From assembly GCA_036850595.1 (NCBI GenBank), contig CM072148.1:22376731-22440730 (forward strand): a stretch of DNA of 64,000 nucleotides, in the 5' to 3' direction. Both the position numbers and the translations under genes were made by a program. Positions 34,461-46,307 of the stretch are shown piece after piece (the first letter of the stretch is position 1; every line of letters begins with the position of its first letter). This stretch comes from Rhyacichthys aspro (lineage: Eukaryota > Chordata > Actinopteri > Gobiiformes > Rhyacichthyidae). The notes under the pieces were generated by a model. That model did not search any database. It was not told where the DNA came from and worked only from the letters and a program-made list of their open reading frames with translations.

Positions 34461-37049
34461 AAATTTGTTGGGTTTGTCTGAACCCCATCTCCCTTGCTCC
34501 CCCCGGCGCTGGGAAGGTGCCCCCCCTTCTTTCACCCAATGATTTTTTTTTTTTTTTAAGGTACTTTTGGCAAACTCGGTGTTGAATATTATGTTGCAAA
34601 ACAAAACTTGTGGCTGATTTGATGACACATGCAGCCCAGACACACTTCAGTACAGTGTTCCATTTCTGAACCGACTGGCGTGTTCACACACACAAAAAAA
34701 AAAAAAAAAAGTTCTGAGCCTGAACCAAACAATAGCTGGTTACTTTTTGTGGCATCATGTTGCTTTCTGTTGTTTGTACCAAGTGCCATCATTCAGGATG
34801 CTGGATAATTAGGCCACAAACCAAACTGACCCAAACTAAAGCTGTAGCTCCTGAATCTAATCTAAGCCTCTGAAATGTGTGACTCCTGGCTGCTATGGAT
34901 GAGGTGCTGTTCCCTATTGTGAATGAATAGTCCAGAGGAGTTTCCTTTTGCAGCACGTAAAGTAGTATAATGTCCAGTTGCAAAGATAAAAAGACATCTC
35001 ATTAACAAATTAAACAGCCAACAGTGTTCAAAAATAGTTTGCCCGGTATGGATCATTAGAGTAAACAAATAATCAGATTTGTTTAGTTTTGTAGCAAGTC
35101 CTGCAGCTTGAAATAGCAATGGAACAAAATGATTAACTTTGGTCAGACCGATGTTTGGATGTCAGCTGTGAAAACGCTTTTAGGCAGAACAAGCATTTGC
35201 TTCATTCACACCTCTCCAAATGAACTGGTCTTTTGGAGGAAACATAAGAGGGTTTGATTATACCAAACAGGGCTGGTGTGAAATATTGTCTATGTCATTG
35301 CTCCTGTCATAAAATCAGCCAGTGTTTCTCCTCAACTTAGCTTTTACCAGACAATTAGCCATAAGCCATTTCCACTTTACGTCCTCAGGGAAAGTAATGA
35401 CTAGTGCTTGTTTTGATCCAGTGATTACTGCTGCCAGAAGAAACAAGTTATTGATGGAGAAGCAATGTCTGACAGCTCAGATTTACCTGAAACTCCCCCC
35501 AGGAGCGTTTACACAAGTCATTTCCAATCAGTGCTATCCCTAATCAATGTTCACTGATTGGGTGACAGCACTGGCCCCGAAACTGCCATTAACCCCAGTC
35601 TGTAATTGTGAACAAAACACCGGAGTAAACTGGTCGTTAGAATCAGCTCCAACAGACAGACTGTGGATAAGAGATGCTTGGGATTATTTCAAACAGTTTG
35701 ATGACTGTGATTTGCAGGAACAGACATCTTGAAACAAAGGACAGGTTGTGATGATTTTAAAGACCAGTCCAGACCACAGCTGGGTTATTTCCAGATCATT
35801 ACTGTGATTGGGTGAAGACTTGTTCCTTCAAATGCCCCAAGAACATGGCTCCTTCACCAAGGTCTAACAAACCTCCATGAGTCTGGACTTGGACAAAGAC
35901 TGGACTTTGACTTGTGCAATAATACAAATGTTCCTGGGAATCTCTTGGATTATGCACTGGTACCTGGTAAATAAGGAAAAATGTCCATACCAGACTTACC
36001 TCATTTTTACTTGGTTTCAGAGGTTAAGACCAACCAAGACCACTGGAGCAGAGAAGATGTCTGAGACTGGTGTTTTTTTTTTTGTTTTTGTTTTTTTTTT
36101 TGCAAATTCAAGTTAAACTGTCCCCTGAGAGTCCTGCCTGGTCCTCAGCTGCTCCACTGTATCCATTCAGCCAAGCGTTGTTAGCCATGTTAGCAATGTG
36201 CTCGTTTACTTCCAGGCTGTTAAACATTAATCTAGGTTCAAAGAAAGTGCAATTTATTCTTCCTTATGATTCAAACTGATGTGAAGAGAGAAAACTAGGT
36301 GTGGAAATTGAAACAATTCAAGAAACCCACAAAATAGTTGATTAATTTAAAGGAAAGTTATGCAAAATGTAAAAAACCTCCCTCACTTTTGCATTTTGTT
36401 CATGTTTTTGTGATGTGTAACATGTAAAGCTGTCTAAATAGTTCAAACTCCAGCACCCAGGGGAAAGAACCACAAGGCTGCATTACCACAAGGCTCCACA
36501 GAGACTGATTTATATTCTGGTCGGTCATCAGTATTCAGAGTGGGACAGAAGGGAACGGAGGCTTGCGTTTGTACGGGCCACGTCCCATGTGAGAATATGT
36601 GTAAGAATATGAATATAGAGATAGGACCGAGTCAGCAAACGGCTCCCAGATGGACGCAGAGAAAAGATGAGCCAGCGTAGGCACTGCTGCATCTGCTTTA
36701 CTTATGGAGGAATTAAATTAGCTCACGAACCTGCCTGAGAAGGGAAATATCATCACTGTGGCACTGGCTGATTTATTTTGGAATAGGGATGTACATTATT
36801 TTACAGGTGGTCAGCCATTATGTCTCGTGCCCATCAGATCAGAGCCATTGATCTCACACCAGCCCAACCACAGAGAGCAGTGTGTCAGTGTGATATCTGT
36901 GAGGTTAAACGAGCTGCTCCTCGTGTTGAATGTTAAAGAGGCGGCTCGTCCTAATGACTTCTCCTGGGTCTGGGCTAAAAGGACTCGACTGTCAGGTTTT
37001 GTTTAAGGAAGGAGGGGAAAATGAGTATCACTGTACACAAGTCTTTTTA
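34461..37049. other. Gene-free stretch with a candidate regulatory island
   Basis: No gene. 36,490-36,790 (GGAGGAATTAAATTAGCTCAC, GGACGCAGAG, mixed GC) looks enhancer-like. 36,067-36,102 is a T-rich run. 35,560-36,060 repeats TGGACTTGGAC-like words. Confidence 0.3.
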
Positions 37050-38100
37050 CAAGTCCAGGGTGTAGTATTGGTTTAGTCCAGTGCTCGTGTGTGTTGTGAA
37101 GAGGTTGGTGCCCTCGCCTTTGGTGTAGGAGACTGGGGGCGGGGCAACTCCAGCCACAGAACCAGTCTGTGTCAGTCCCAAGCCTGGGTAAAATGGAGAG
37201 TGTTGTGTTGCATAAACTATTTAGTTATAGCATTTTTGGTCTAGTATGGTATTTAGTTATTTTGTAGATATAGTTTTGTCTTAATTTATTCCAGCTTTAG
37301 ACCTCACTCAGTCACTCAGTTGTAATTGTGTATTCATACCTGGGTTTAGTCCTGGATTTGTCATGATTTTGACCTGACTTCTGACTACTCTTTGTTTATG
37401 CTTGATTTTTTCCTGGTTTTGTCCTAGGTCTAGTCTTGGTTCACTATCTATCACATGGATGTAATCATAATTGTGGAGATACATAACTCTGTCCAAGCCC
37501 ATTATAATAATTACAGTCCATGTTCAAATACTGCATTATCATGTTCCACTGGGGTTTTCTCAGCGTCATTTCTAACGCCTCACTGGTGTCAGACCTTCTC
37601 CCTCTGATTACACTGTCATAATTATCTGATTACAGTGGTATTATTATGGGATGTATGGCTGTGATTGTACATGTCACTGTATAGTCTGATACTGAGCTGT
37701 TTGATTGGTCCAATAAATGGGTTTAGTCTTCGGTTTAAGTTTTAGGGTTAATCCGAGGCTACATTTTGTTTTAGACCTGGCTTAGTACAGCCAAAGACTG
37801 ACTTTCAACCCAGGTCTTGTTTTGTCTTGGGGTCTACTGTTAGTCTTCTCTTAGTATAGTCCTTATTTGGTCCTAGTTTAATCCTGGTTCCCTCCTTAAT
37901 TGGCTTTTTATTTGTCTCCACACAGATACAGGTTGTCAAATGCTGCTGAGACCCATAGACGAGGTGAAAATAGACAAACAAGTCCTGAGGCTAATCATAA
38001 AGGATTGTGAACTAAAGGACAGACTCACAACACAAAGTCAGGCCTGGTTTTGGTTAATCCTGGTTTGGTCTTGGTTTAGACGTGGGTTAAAGGAAGCATC
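37050..38100. repeat. Degenerate TTTAGTCCTGGTTT word field
   Basis: Over 1 kb the words GTTTAGTCCTGGATTTG, TTTTTTCCTGGTTTTGTCC, TAGGTCTAGTCTTGG, TTTAGACCTGGCTTAG, GTTTAATCCTGGTTCC and GGTTAATCCTGGTTTGG recur without fixed spacing. It looks like a very old, diverged minisatellite. No coding. Confidence 0.5.
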
Positions 38101-38499
38101 AGACATGTTATCATTAGATTTCACACACAGGTCAGATAAAACATGGCTGATGCCTTGCAGGGCTTGATGGTGGGGTCAAATGGCTGTTCTGTGACCCTGT
38201 AAATCAATACTGCCAATCCAATCTAAATCCTTAAAATGCTATGCTTTGACAGTGATAACCCCATTCACAGTGTAGAACTGAATCTGAGTGTGTTATTAAA
38301 AACTTATTGAGACAATAGGGTTCTTGGATGTAATCAGGAGTGACGTACCCTGACTAAACCGGGGGAATCTACTGTTGACCACAGCACGCCAGGTCGGCTA
38401 GGCTAGATGGAGTCTAAACATGCTAAACATTAGCTCACTCACCAGCAAGGAGGCCTTCTTTACGCTCTTATCAAGGATTATAAACTTGATTTCCTTTCT

Positions 38500-39620
38500 C
38501 TGACTTCAGCTGGGTTTACAGTTCTTAAAATTACTGGTCCAGTTCCCACCATTTTGGCCATTATTAACTGTCCTCCGAAGCAAAAAACAAACTTTCTGGA
38601 TGAAATCTCTGCTTTTCTTGCCACTCTATACACGTAGCTTCAAATATAATCCTTTGAGCTGATTTCAGTTTACATATGGACAATATCAGTTATACTCTTA
38701 CTTGTGATTTCTCTTCATGTTTGGATAGTTATGGACTAAAACAAGACTCACTCATGAGAACACACTCTGGACCTTATCTGATGCTCGGGTGTTACCCTCA
38801 TGAACTGCTCTGCCTCTAATATGCCCATCTTTGACCATAAATACATCTCCTTCAATATCAATCTGCCATTGTCCAAAAGTGATATGCCCCAATTTCATTC
38901 TATTATATTAAAAGCGTTGACTTAACTGCTCTTTCTTCTGGTTTTGACTCCTTCTCTACCCACAAATGATGCAACCTCAGATGCTCCTTTACAAACTGGT
39001 CTCACTATACGTAAGGACATATTTTTCAGTCACCTCATACAATATAAAGACATCATATCCTCTGCAATGTTTTTGTGATATTTTTAACAAACTTGAAAAT
39101 ATTGATACAGCTAACTACTACATGTAACACAGTAATTCCCTCCCCTCATCTCTGACCTGTTTCCTCCATCACTGAAATCTCCTCCAACATCTGTAAAGTG
39201 AAATCATCTCCCTGCCATCTGGACCCCTGCCCACCATCTTAGTTAAAGCCTGTTTCTTTACTCATCACTAGAATCATCGTTTCTCTCTCAACTCTGGTCT
39301 TGTACCATCATGTCTGAAAACTGCCATTATTACACCCGTCCTCAAAATACTCGGTTCAGATCCAACCGACTGAAATAATATCTGACCAGTCTCTTACCAG
39401 TTACCAGCTCTGAGACAGCCCTTGTAAAAATAACAAACGATCTCCTCTTAGGACTCCTCTACATCCTCATGCTCCTCGACCTCACCGCCGCCTGCTCTCA
39501 GCTGGTTTAAATCATACAAGTCTCATTAAACTCCAACTGGTCCAGAAAAATATACAATTTTACACCTCACTTTCGAAGCTTTCCTCACCTTGTCACCACA
39601 CCAAATTAAATGTATTATTA
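38500..39620 (+). pseudogene. LINE ORF2 remnant (endonuclease and RT)
   Basis: Plus-strand frames show, in order, PPKQKTNFLDEISAFL and HTLDLI..SGVTLMNCSASN, then FDHKYISFNINLPL (APE-type endonuclease region), NSGLVPSCLKTAIITPVLKI (start of the reverse transcriptase), NDLLLGLLYILMLLDLTAAC (the LLDLSAAFDT region) and LQLVQKNIQFYT (thumb/tail). Multiple stops and shifts; parts of the RT are deleted. It is a fish LINE of the Rex1/L2/CR1 assemblage; the exact clade is not determined. Confidence 0.7.
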
Positions 39621-39779
39621 TTATTAATATAAAGCTATGCTCTGTGTTTTCTCACTTGTTTCAGTTTTTATATAGGCTTTATTATCATTTGATTTACCTT
39701 AAAAAACAGTGAAACAATAAATCACAAGAAATAGCAAAGTTGTACAGTGAAATTACAGTTTAACCCTCCTATTCTCCTT

Positions 39780-39796
39780 GGGGTCAATTTGACCCC
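39780..39796. promoter_or_regulatory. 17-bp palindrome with ERE-type core, copy 1
   Basis: GGGGTCAATTTGACCCC. The centre is GGTCA-ATT-TGACC, the estrogen-response-element pattern GGTCAnnnTGACC. Position 16 bp from the left end suggests the original role is transposase binding; receptor binding is inference. Confidence 0.6.
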
Positions 39797-39959
39797 TTTC
39801 AATGTTTATCATTCAAAAAATAATAGTTGCCTTTGTTTTTTTTGCTTCATATTTCATGACTTTTCCTAATTTGATGGGGACAACTGATTAAGCATAAAAT
39901 TTTCATCATGATATTTTTTCAATGTGCTGAACACATACTATACGCATTGGTGTTCCTCA

Positions 39960-39976
39960 GGGGTCAGTTTGACCCC
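39960..39976. promoter_or_regulatory. 17-bp palindrome with ERE-type core, copy 2
   Basis: GGGGTCAGTTTGACCCC, about 180 bp inside copy 1. Confidence 0.6.
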
Positions 39977-40029
39977 AAGCTGTTTTAGATGTGTAAAACG
40001 TGTCTGTCTGTGTGTGTGACCTAATAACC

Positions 40030-41043
40030 CCACACCTGCAGGTGCAGAGGTGATACATGTGATGCCCAGTCCAGCTTTGCCTGGAATATGCAGGTTTACA
40101 CCAGGAAAAAGTCAGGGCACAAGGGTTGTGCTTGATATGGCTGAAGGACTGCATGGGCATAATATTACATGTGATCACTTTTTCACATCTTATGCCCTGG
40201 GTGAGGAACTGCTCAAAAGGAAGGTCACAATGTTGGGAACAGTGAGAAAGAATAAACCAGAGCTTCCCTCTGAACTTCTTGCTGTCAAGAACAGGACGGT
40301 AACATCTTCAGTGTTTGCCTTCACTGATAACGCAACTGTGGTCTCCTATTGCCCCAAGAAAGGGGCAAAGGGAAAGAAAAATGTCCTGCTGTTCAGCACC
40401 ATGCACAAAGATGCTGCCCTGAGCAGCAGAGAAGACAAAAAACCACAAATGGTGCTGGACTACAATCAGACAAAGGGAGGGGTGGACAACCTGGACAAGG
40501 TCACAGCCACATACAGTTGTCGGGGCATGACGTTGGCCCCTTGTCATCTTCTTCCATATCATTGATGTGAGTGCATACAATGCATTTGTGATATGGAGTG
40601 AAATAAACAAGGACTGGAACAGGGGAAAACTGAGCCGAAGGAAGATTTTCCTGGAGCAGCTTGATAATGCACTGGTGAAACCTCAGATTGAGAGAAGATG
40701 GTGCCTTCCAAGAGCATCAACAGCTGCTGTAGCTATTGTGAGGGACATGCAGACAGAAACAAACACCCAAACTCCTCCAATGGTACAAACCGTGGGCAAG
40801 AAATGTGGCAGGTGTCAGGTTTGTCCCACCCGAAATGATTCTAAGACTAGCATGACCTGTTCGAAATGCAAGAAATATGTCTGCAAGGAGCATGCACACA
40901 CTCTCTGCACGTCCTGTGTGCAGTGGTGCATCAATCAATATGGTTCATTCTGTGAGAGTCATGAATGTGCACCCCAAATTAGAAAAGATTTGGATGGAAG
41001 ATTTTCAAGACACACTAACTCTAAAACTCAAAGTTTGACCTGA
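40030..41043 (+). pseudogene. piggyBac-type transposase (PGBD4-like), broken
   Basis: Three frames in order: CDAQSSFAWNMQVYT (about 40,057-40,100), which carries the first catalytic Asp position; then 40,120-40,535 with VVLDMAEGLHGHNITCDHFF (second Asp), TMLGTVRKNKPELPSELL, YNQTKGGVDNLDKVTATYSC (third Asp and the extra Asp after it); then SAYNAFVIWSEINKDWNRGK (from 40,567), QIERRWCLP, and a Cys-rich end CGRCQVCP..MTCSKCKKYVCKEH..LCTSCVQ, the zinc-binding C-terminal domain that binds the ends. Breaks: a shift near 40,110 and about 4 nt missing near 40,537 (in MTLRW-PLV), plus loss of the N-terminus. All catalytic Asp codons survive, but the enzyme cannot be made. Confidence 0.85.
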
Positions 41044-41333
41044 TGGTGGCGCTACAGGAAAGGTCATATCTTCACCAAAACCACTAGGGTACATACTCTT
41101 GTGGTCATTAATGTTGTCAGTAAATTTGAGAAGATTTGTATGAAAACTTTTCAAGATAAGTTAATTCTAATTTTGACCTGATGGTTTAAGTTTGGCCTGA
41201 TGGTGGCGCTAGAGAACAGGTCAGCTTTCATTATAAAGGGCTTATTTATGTATTCAACAAATAAACAAAGTGTCTGACACAAAAACTCGGGCAACAATTT
41301 TCTGTAAATCATTTTCTGGACAGAAATATCCCT

Positions 41334-41350
41334 GGGGTCAGATTGACCCC
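41334..41350. promoter_or_regulatory. 17-bp palindrome with ERE-type core, copy 3
   Basis: GGGGTCAGATTGACCCC, 42 bp from the right end of the piggyBac element. Confidence 0.6.
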
Positions 41351-41396
41351 CGAGGGTAAAAAGTGTTAGTAAATTTGAGGAGAATAGGAGGGTTAA

Positions 41397-43292
41397 ATAT
41401 ATCCCAAGGTAAGTTGTATGATTTTTCCTTCTTTTCATTTCTGTTTTGATTTGTTTGAATACTGTATTCCTGTCACCTGCTTCCATCACCGTGTCTTATT
41501 AATTCCTCAGCAGTTACGGCTGTCACTGTTTGTTATTCTAGTCTTCTCCATCGCACCATCCCCCTCCTTTTAATCCTCTCTTTGACCCGTGACTTGGTCC
41601 ACTTCCCATTTATTCTCCTGTGGTCTGACTTTTACCGATTTAAACTTTGACTCTCACTCACTGTTTCTACCCGAGGGCAAAGCAAATTACAGTCATTACC
41701 TTTCTGTGCTCAGCCCTCCTTCTCCTCTCTATCTGCTGCATCAATGGCTTAAACCTATTCTCATTCCCAGAGCGCTACACAGAGACATCGATGAAGCAGC
41801 TTGTCTTAACACTGATGGAGTCCTACGTTAAACGCAGGGTTTCTTGTAGGCCCCAGTGTTGAGAATGGACTCAATAAATCTTGGCCATTGGTTTGGGTGG
41901 GGGGCTTCCGGGTGAGCAAATGGAATAGACGTGAAGCGTGTGTGGTCTGGGGGAATACCTTCTCAACACTCAGCCCTCTAATCTTCAGATAGTATGTTCG
42001 CTCTGTATATCACATGATTTTCTTTCCAACCAAGCCCAACTGAGTGAACCCTGTTTGTCTCAAAATGTGGGCCATAGGTAAAAAAGCTGCAGTGAAAGAA
42101 GAAGCTTGCACCAGCCTAACCCTGACACCATTACAGCCCTGTTCACGCAGCATCACCAGAAGCTAACTGGTGAGCTCAGAGCAGCACTCTAAAGCTAAAG
42201 TCAATCAATCTGGAACTCACCTCAGAGGACCTGAGCCAACAAGCTATGGACCCAAAACATTTCTGCTCCTTTCTGCTTTACAAACTGTGACTTTAGTAGT
42301 TTTGACCAAATTTAATTACAATTTCACTCTGTTTCTCCATTTCTTAACCTGAACATGTGGGATCCCAGTGTAAATGAGCACAGGGCTGAGGTTCAGAATA
42401 CCTCTCTTTTTTTCTCAAAAGTAAAGATCCAGAGCCACTGTTTGGCTTCTGTGTCCAAACCAGCTCCAAACATTTAAACAGTCTCTGACATGATGTTTTT
42501 CTGAAACATCTGTTGCTAAGCAACTCAAAACCTCCTCAAATCAAGTTCCCTGTTTTGTCATTTGGCCCCTGCTCAGGTCTAATGCACTTCACTGCAGATC
42601 TCAGGGTGCGATTAACATGTTCTTTCATTAAAGGACAGGCTGTTCTGTCACAGCAAGGCTGTGATTACATGTGTGTGAGGTGGACTCACTCCAGTTTGTG
42701 TTTTTGGTGACCTTCCCAGATGTAAATGAAGGCAGCAGGTGTGTGGACGCAGTAAAAGAGTGGTGTTAACTCAGCGAGGGGAGGTAAACTCCACAGACGG
42801 CTGTGTTTGGAGACTGCTGTTCACTGCTGTTTGCTCTTTGGCTCAAACAAACCCCAGTCGTTCAGGATTAAAGCCCATTTAAGCACAGTGTTAGGCACTT
42901 GGCACAGATATGTTAATACTAATATACAACATTTAGTTTTAATTTTCCCACTACATTTTTCCAGATGTGATGTCTGTTTCCACTGTCCAATTTTGCATCA
43001 GCCATATGTATTGATTAAAAACCATACAATACATGCACTTCAAAGAAAAATACACACATACAGTATGTTACAATCAAGGCACACATCAAGAACAAATGAC
43101 ATTGAGTTTCTTGATCTTGAATTCTATATATTCATTAATGGACATTTGATATTAAGAGTAACTTATTTCACAATTAGTTTACACAGAAATTATGAAAAAA
43201 TTTGAAGCCTATTATAACATGTTACTGACTCATTTGTTGTTTTAAACAAAAAAATACTTCAAAAATGTTCACATTTTTCAATACAGAAACAA
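41397..43292. other. Gene-free stretch
   Basis: No gene or transposon recognised. Composition is ordinary; the open frames at 42,807-43,205 and 41,589-41,862 carry no motif I know. Confidence 0.35.
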
Positions 43293-43334
43293 TTTTGTTT
43301 CACTAAACTGGAAATTCAGTTTAGTGAAACAAAA
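43293..43334. repeat. Perfect 18-bp inverted repeat (hairpin)
   Basis: TTTTGTTTCACTAAACTG, loop GAAATT, then the exact reverse complement. The flanks do not extend the stem. A shorter related word ACTAAACTGGAAAT follows at 43,344-43,357. Confidence 0.9.
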
Positions 43335-44655
43335 CTGGATTATACTAAACTGGAAATAATCCCAGTGTATTATGATTAATTCATTCATAATGCATTCTGT
43401 AGAAGGCAGTAATTAACTTTATTAACTAAGATTAACAGTTGCCGGAACAAAAAAATGTGGTTTGAAACATAATAATTAGACACAAATGCGTAAATACCAA
43501 GCTAGTTTATATAATATAGTCCAATAAAGTGTGTATAAAGCACGTTTACCTTCTCAGTAAACTGGCAATTGTTCACATTGAGACAACTTCTCTTTCAAGT
43601 TGTTAAACTTAAACTGTTTACTTAACTGGCTCAAATAACCCAGACAATGCCGGAAACAGGAAGTTTACGGATACAAAAACTCATTGGAATTTTAATTGGT
43701 TTACAGATCACAGTTGATCCAAATAGCTGTTAATCACAAGCCTTTATTGTTTAAAAATAAGGTAATAACTCATGTTTTGGTAAAATACTTATAATAGACA
43801 CAAAGCAGGGAAAAACAAATGTTGTCTAGTTTCATTTTCTAGTTTACTGATTGTGAAGGTATACAAGTCTGACTCAGAGCTTGTGCGTGGAGTCATTGAG
43901 TTGAATCTGATGCTTCAGATCAGGTCAGGTCTTTTTTTTTTTTTTTTTACTTTTCTAAATTAAGCAGACTTCCTGGTAAACAGCTCTCTCTGCAGGCTTC
44001 TGAGTCCCACTCTGCCCTCAAGCATCTTCAGTGTAAAGCAAATCAAGACAGTCAAGACCAAGAAGTCAAGTAGTAGCAGTAGTTTATTTTTGACTTTTTT
44101 GTCCAATAAAGGCAAAGTAATTCAGCACTTGAGTAGTTTTTACTCTGAATAACTCTTACTCTAGTAATAATTTTGTTGAAAGCTTTTATTAATTTGTTGA
44201 CTTCTGTACACAAGTGCTTTTTGAAGGCTTTGTATCTGAAATAGTGCTGCTTTGTGTGTGTATAAAGTATAGAAATAGAAATAGATGAATAGATACTGTA
44301 TGTCTACTGTTAAAACATCACCATTTGATCACACAGGTTTCCACAAGATCTAATTTTGAAAGCCTCAACAAAACAAAGGCCAAAATACATCAGGACCTAT
44401 TATTTGTTATTTTTAATGTTGTAGAGCACTTGGTGACCTTTGGTTCTTGTGAAGTGCTGTGTGTCATGTGTGTCTGATAGTGAAGCTTGGTGTAAACTGT
44501 AATCAGCTATTGTCCCTCATAGATCAGTGACTTATATTGTTTTTCCTTTGTATCTCCTGTTATCACCTGTAATACCTGAGGGAAAGCCTCCAATGAAAAT
44601 AATATGAGTGACTGATTAACTTTAACGTGACAAAAGGAGAGAGTGTTCACTGTGT
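43335..44655. other. Gene-free AT-rich stretch
   Basis: No gene. Contains T(18) at about 43,931-43,948. Confidence 0.35.
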
Positions 44656-44673
44656 CTATTACAATCCTTATGT

Positions 44674-44731
44674 ATGGATGGATGGATATATGGATGGACG
44701 AATGGATATATGGATGGACGAATGGATGGAT
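44674..44731. repeat. (GGAT)n microsatellite with higher-order unit
   Basis: GGATGGATGGATATATGGATGGACGAATGGATATATGG: GGAT tetramers with a larger repeated unit GATATATGGATGGACGAATG present twice. Confidence 0.9.
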
Positions 44732-44840
44732 TTATTCCCAAAAAATCTCTTAGAAGTGCAGCATTCTCGTAATGTCCACTTTGCTAATTCTTCTTGGATC
44801 CTCGATGGTCTCGGTCACTTCCGGAGCTCTTCCTAATTCC

Positions 44841-44870
44841 CTTTAATCAATGATTAATGATTGATTGATT
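44841..44870. promoter_or_regulatory. Cluster of TGATTRAT words
   Basis: AATCAATGATTAATGATTGATTGATT holds TGATTAAT (44,851-44,858) and two overlapping TGATTGAT, matching the PBX/HOX composite site pattern TGATTNAT. It may equally be a short ATTG simple repeat. Confidence 0.3.
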
Positions 44871-44879
44871 TAGTGGAAT

Positions 44880-45065
44880 CAAGGCGGGCAGAAGGTTGGA
44901 CATGGTGGGGTCTATGAAGAGGGAATTGCTGCAGGTGTGCTTACTTATGCTTTTATAAATCTGAATTTTTTTTTTTTTCGCGCGCTCATTTTGGCTGTTG
45001 GACGTACCCACTCATTTAGGAGAGATCCTATAAGCTCTTATAAATGAGGGCTCTTATAAATGAGG
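44880..45065. repeat. Dispersed repeat fragment, hAT-like end
   Basis: ATGCTTTTATAAATCTGAATTT, CGCGCGCTCATTTTGGCTG and TTATAAATGAGGGCCC match a dispersed fish repeat ending TTATAAATGAGGCCCCTG. The end is locally duplicated: CTCTTATAAATGAGGG occurs twice (45,037-45,069). Confidence 0.4.
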
Positions 45066-46307
45066 GCCCTATTCTGAATAGAGTGGTTATGGTTTGGTCA
45101 CTTCTAGGGGACTCTCCCGAAAACCCACTCATCATCCGCTCACAATTTTTTCATTGTCTTTTTTTGGTTGAATCAATATGCACACTCCACACTTTTTGGC
45201 TTTTGACATAAGCACCTAAGTATGGGTCCTCCACTCTCTTTTACAAATGACTTCTTTTATGTCTGAAATAAAGTGGCAGATGTGTCATCCGCTTTATTGC
45301 CCATTGTTTTCTCTCAGATTATAAAATTCAAACTGAACCTCGTGCCTATGTTTTGAAATTGCTATAAATCATCTTGTGAGTCATTTCCAAATCCTCTGTG
45401 ATATTATTCCAGCATAAACACAGTCATTAGTTTAAACACGTATCACATTATTAGACAGAATCAATCCAAACAGCCGCCGTGAGGGTAATTTTCATATTTT
45501 CCACCACAATGGAGAGGAATAATTGGCCAGAGCTGAACTTTGTCTGAATACAGGTCGATGATTTACATAATGAGCAATGGCATCGATTAAGAGACAAAAG
45601 GAGGTTTAGGGAAGAGGAAGTGGTAGAAATCTGGGATGAGTAAGAAGTTGTAAGCATGAAAACTGCAAAAACAGAAGCAATAAGGAATAAGAAAATCATG
45701 ATATGCATTTAGCCCTACTCTGGAGTGCAGCAGCTGCAAGGTAAAGTGATAGAGCTTATAGTTAATGCTGTGATGTCTGTGAGGAGGAGGTCTCATTCAT
45801 CTCCATTGGGTTTTTGTATTTGCTGAAGTCAGAGCCAACAACCGTACAGTGAAGACGGATGAACTCTTGGTTTTCTTCCACTCGGTCTCTCTGTAACGGT
45901 TGAACTGACAGCCACTGAGTGATGGATGGACGAGGACCTGTTCTTTTCTCATGTGAGACGCTGAAACGCTGTCCTGTTGAAGGCTGATGTTCAGGACACG
46001 GTCACAGACACAACCTGATAACACAGCTCTGAACCGAGCCCTCAACTTGTGTCTGCGTTTTTTCAAATTATAGTCTGTTGTTGTGTAGATTTTTTTGGGA
46101 ATAAAGCCTGTTTAATCCCAAACCTTTCCAGTAAATTTCAGGTCAAGTATAAAAATAAATAAATAATTGGATACAGGATAAAGTTGCCACAGAATCCTTC
46201 GTCATCTATTTAAGCCTTTACCAGAGGTGAATATAGGTTATGTTTGGCAGTTCTTAACTTGTGTTTGTATTGTATATTAACAACTGCATAAAGACGAATG
46301 TGACCTA
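45066..46307. other. Gene-free; possible conserved non-coding island
   Basis: 45,330-45,600 (CAGTCATTAGTTTAAACACG, AAACAGCCGCCGTGAGGGTA, GGAATAATTGGCCAGAGC, ATTTACATAATGAGCAATGG) is one of the stronger enhancer-like stretches. Otherwise nothing. Confidence 0.35.

Larger units (their letters stand above)
39764..41392 (+). mobile_element. piggyBac element, 1.63 kb, internally deleted
   Basis: Flanked by TTAA on both sides (39,760-39,763 and 41,393-41,396), the piggyBac target. Ends are CCCTCCTATTCTCCT and its reverse complement. Three copies of a 17-bp palindrome GGGGTCANNTTGACCCC lie at 39,780-39,796, 39,960-39,976 and 41,334-41,350. The body holds the C-terminal two thirds of a transposase gene but not its start, so about 1 kb seems lost near 40,000. 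A short segment (GATGGTGGCGCTA) occurs at about 41,043 and again at about 41,200. Confidence 0.9.

Noticed and set aside
34286..34643. Pro/Gly-rich frames around 34.3-34.6 kb
   Set aside because: They are translations of the G and C homopolymers.
42807..43205. 132-codon plus-strand open frame
   Set aside because: AT-driven composition, no motif, no splice signals around it.
43293..43334. microRNA precursor
   Set aside because: The stem is only 18 bp and does not extend into the flanks, too short for a typical precursor.
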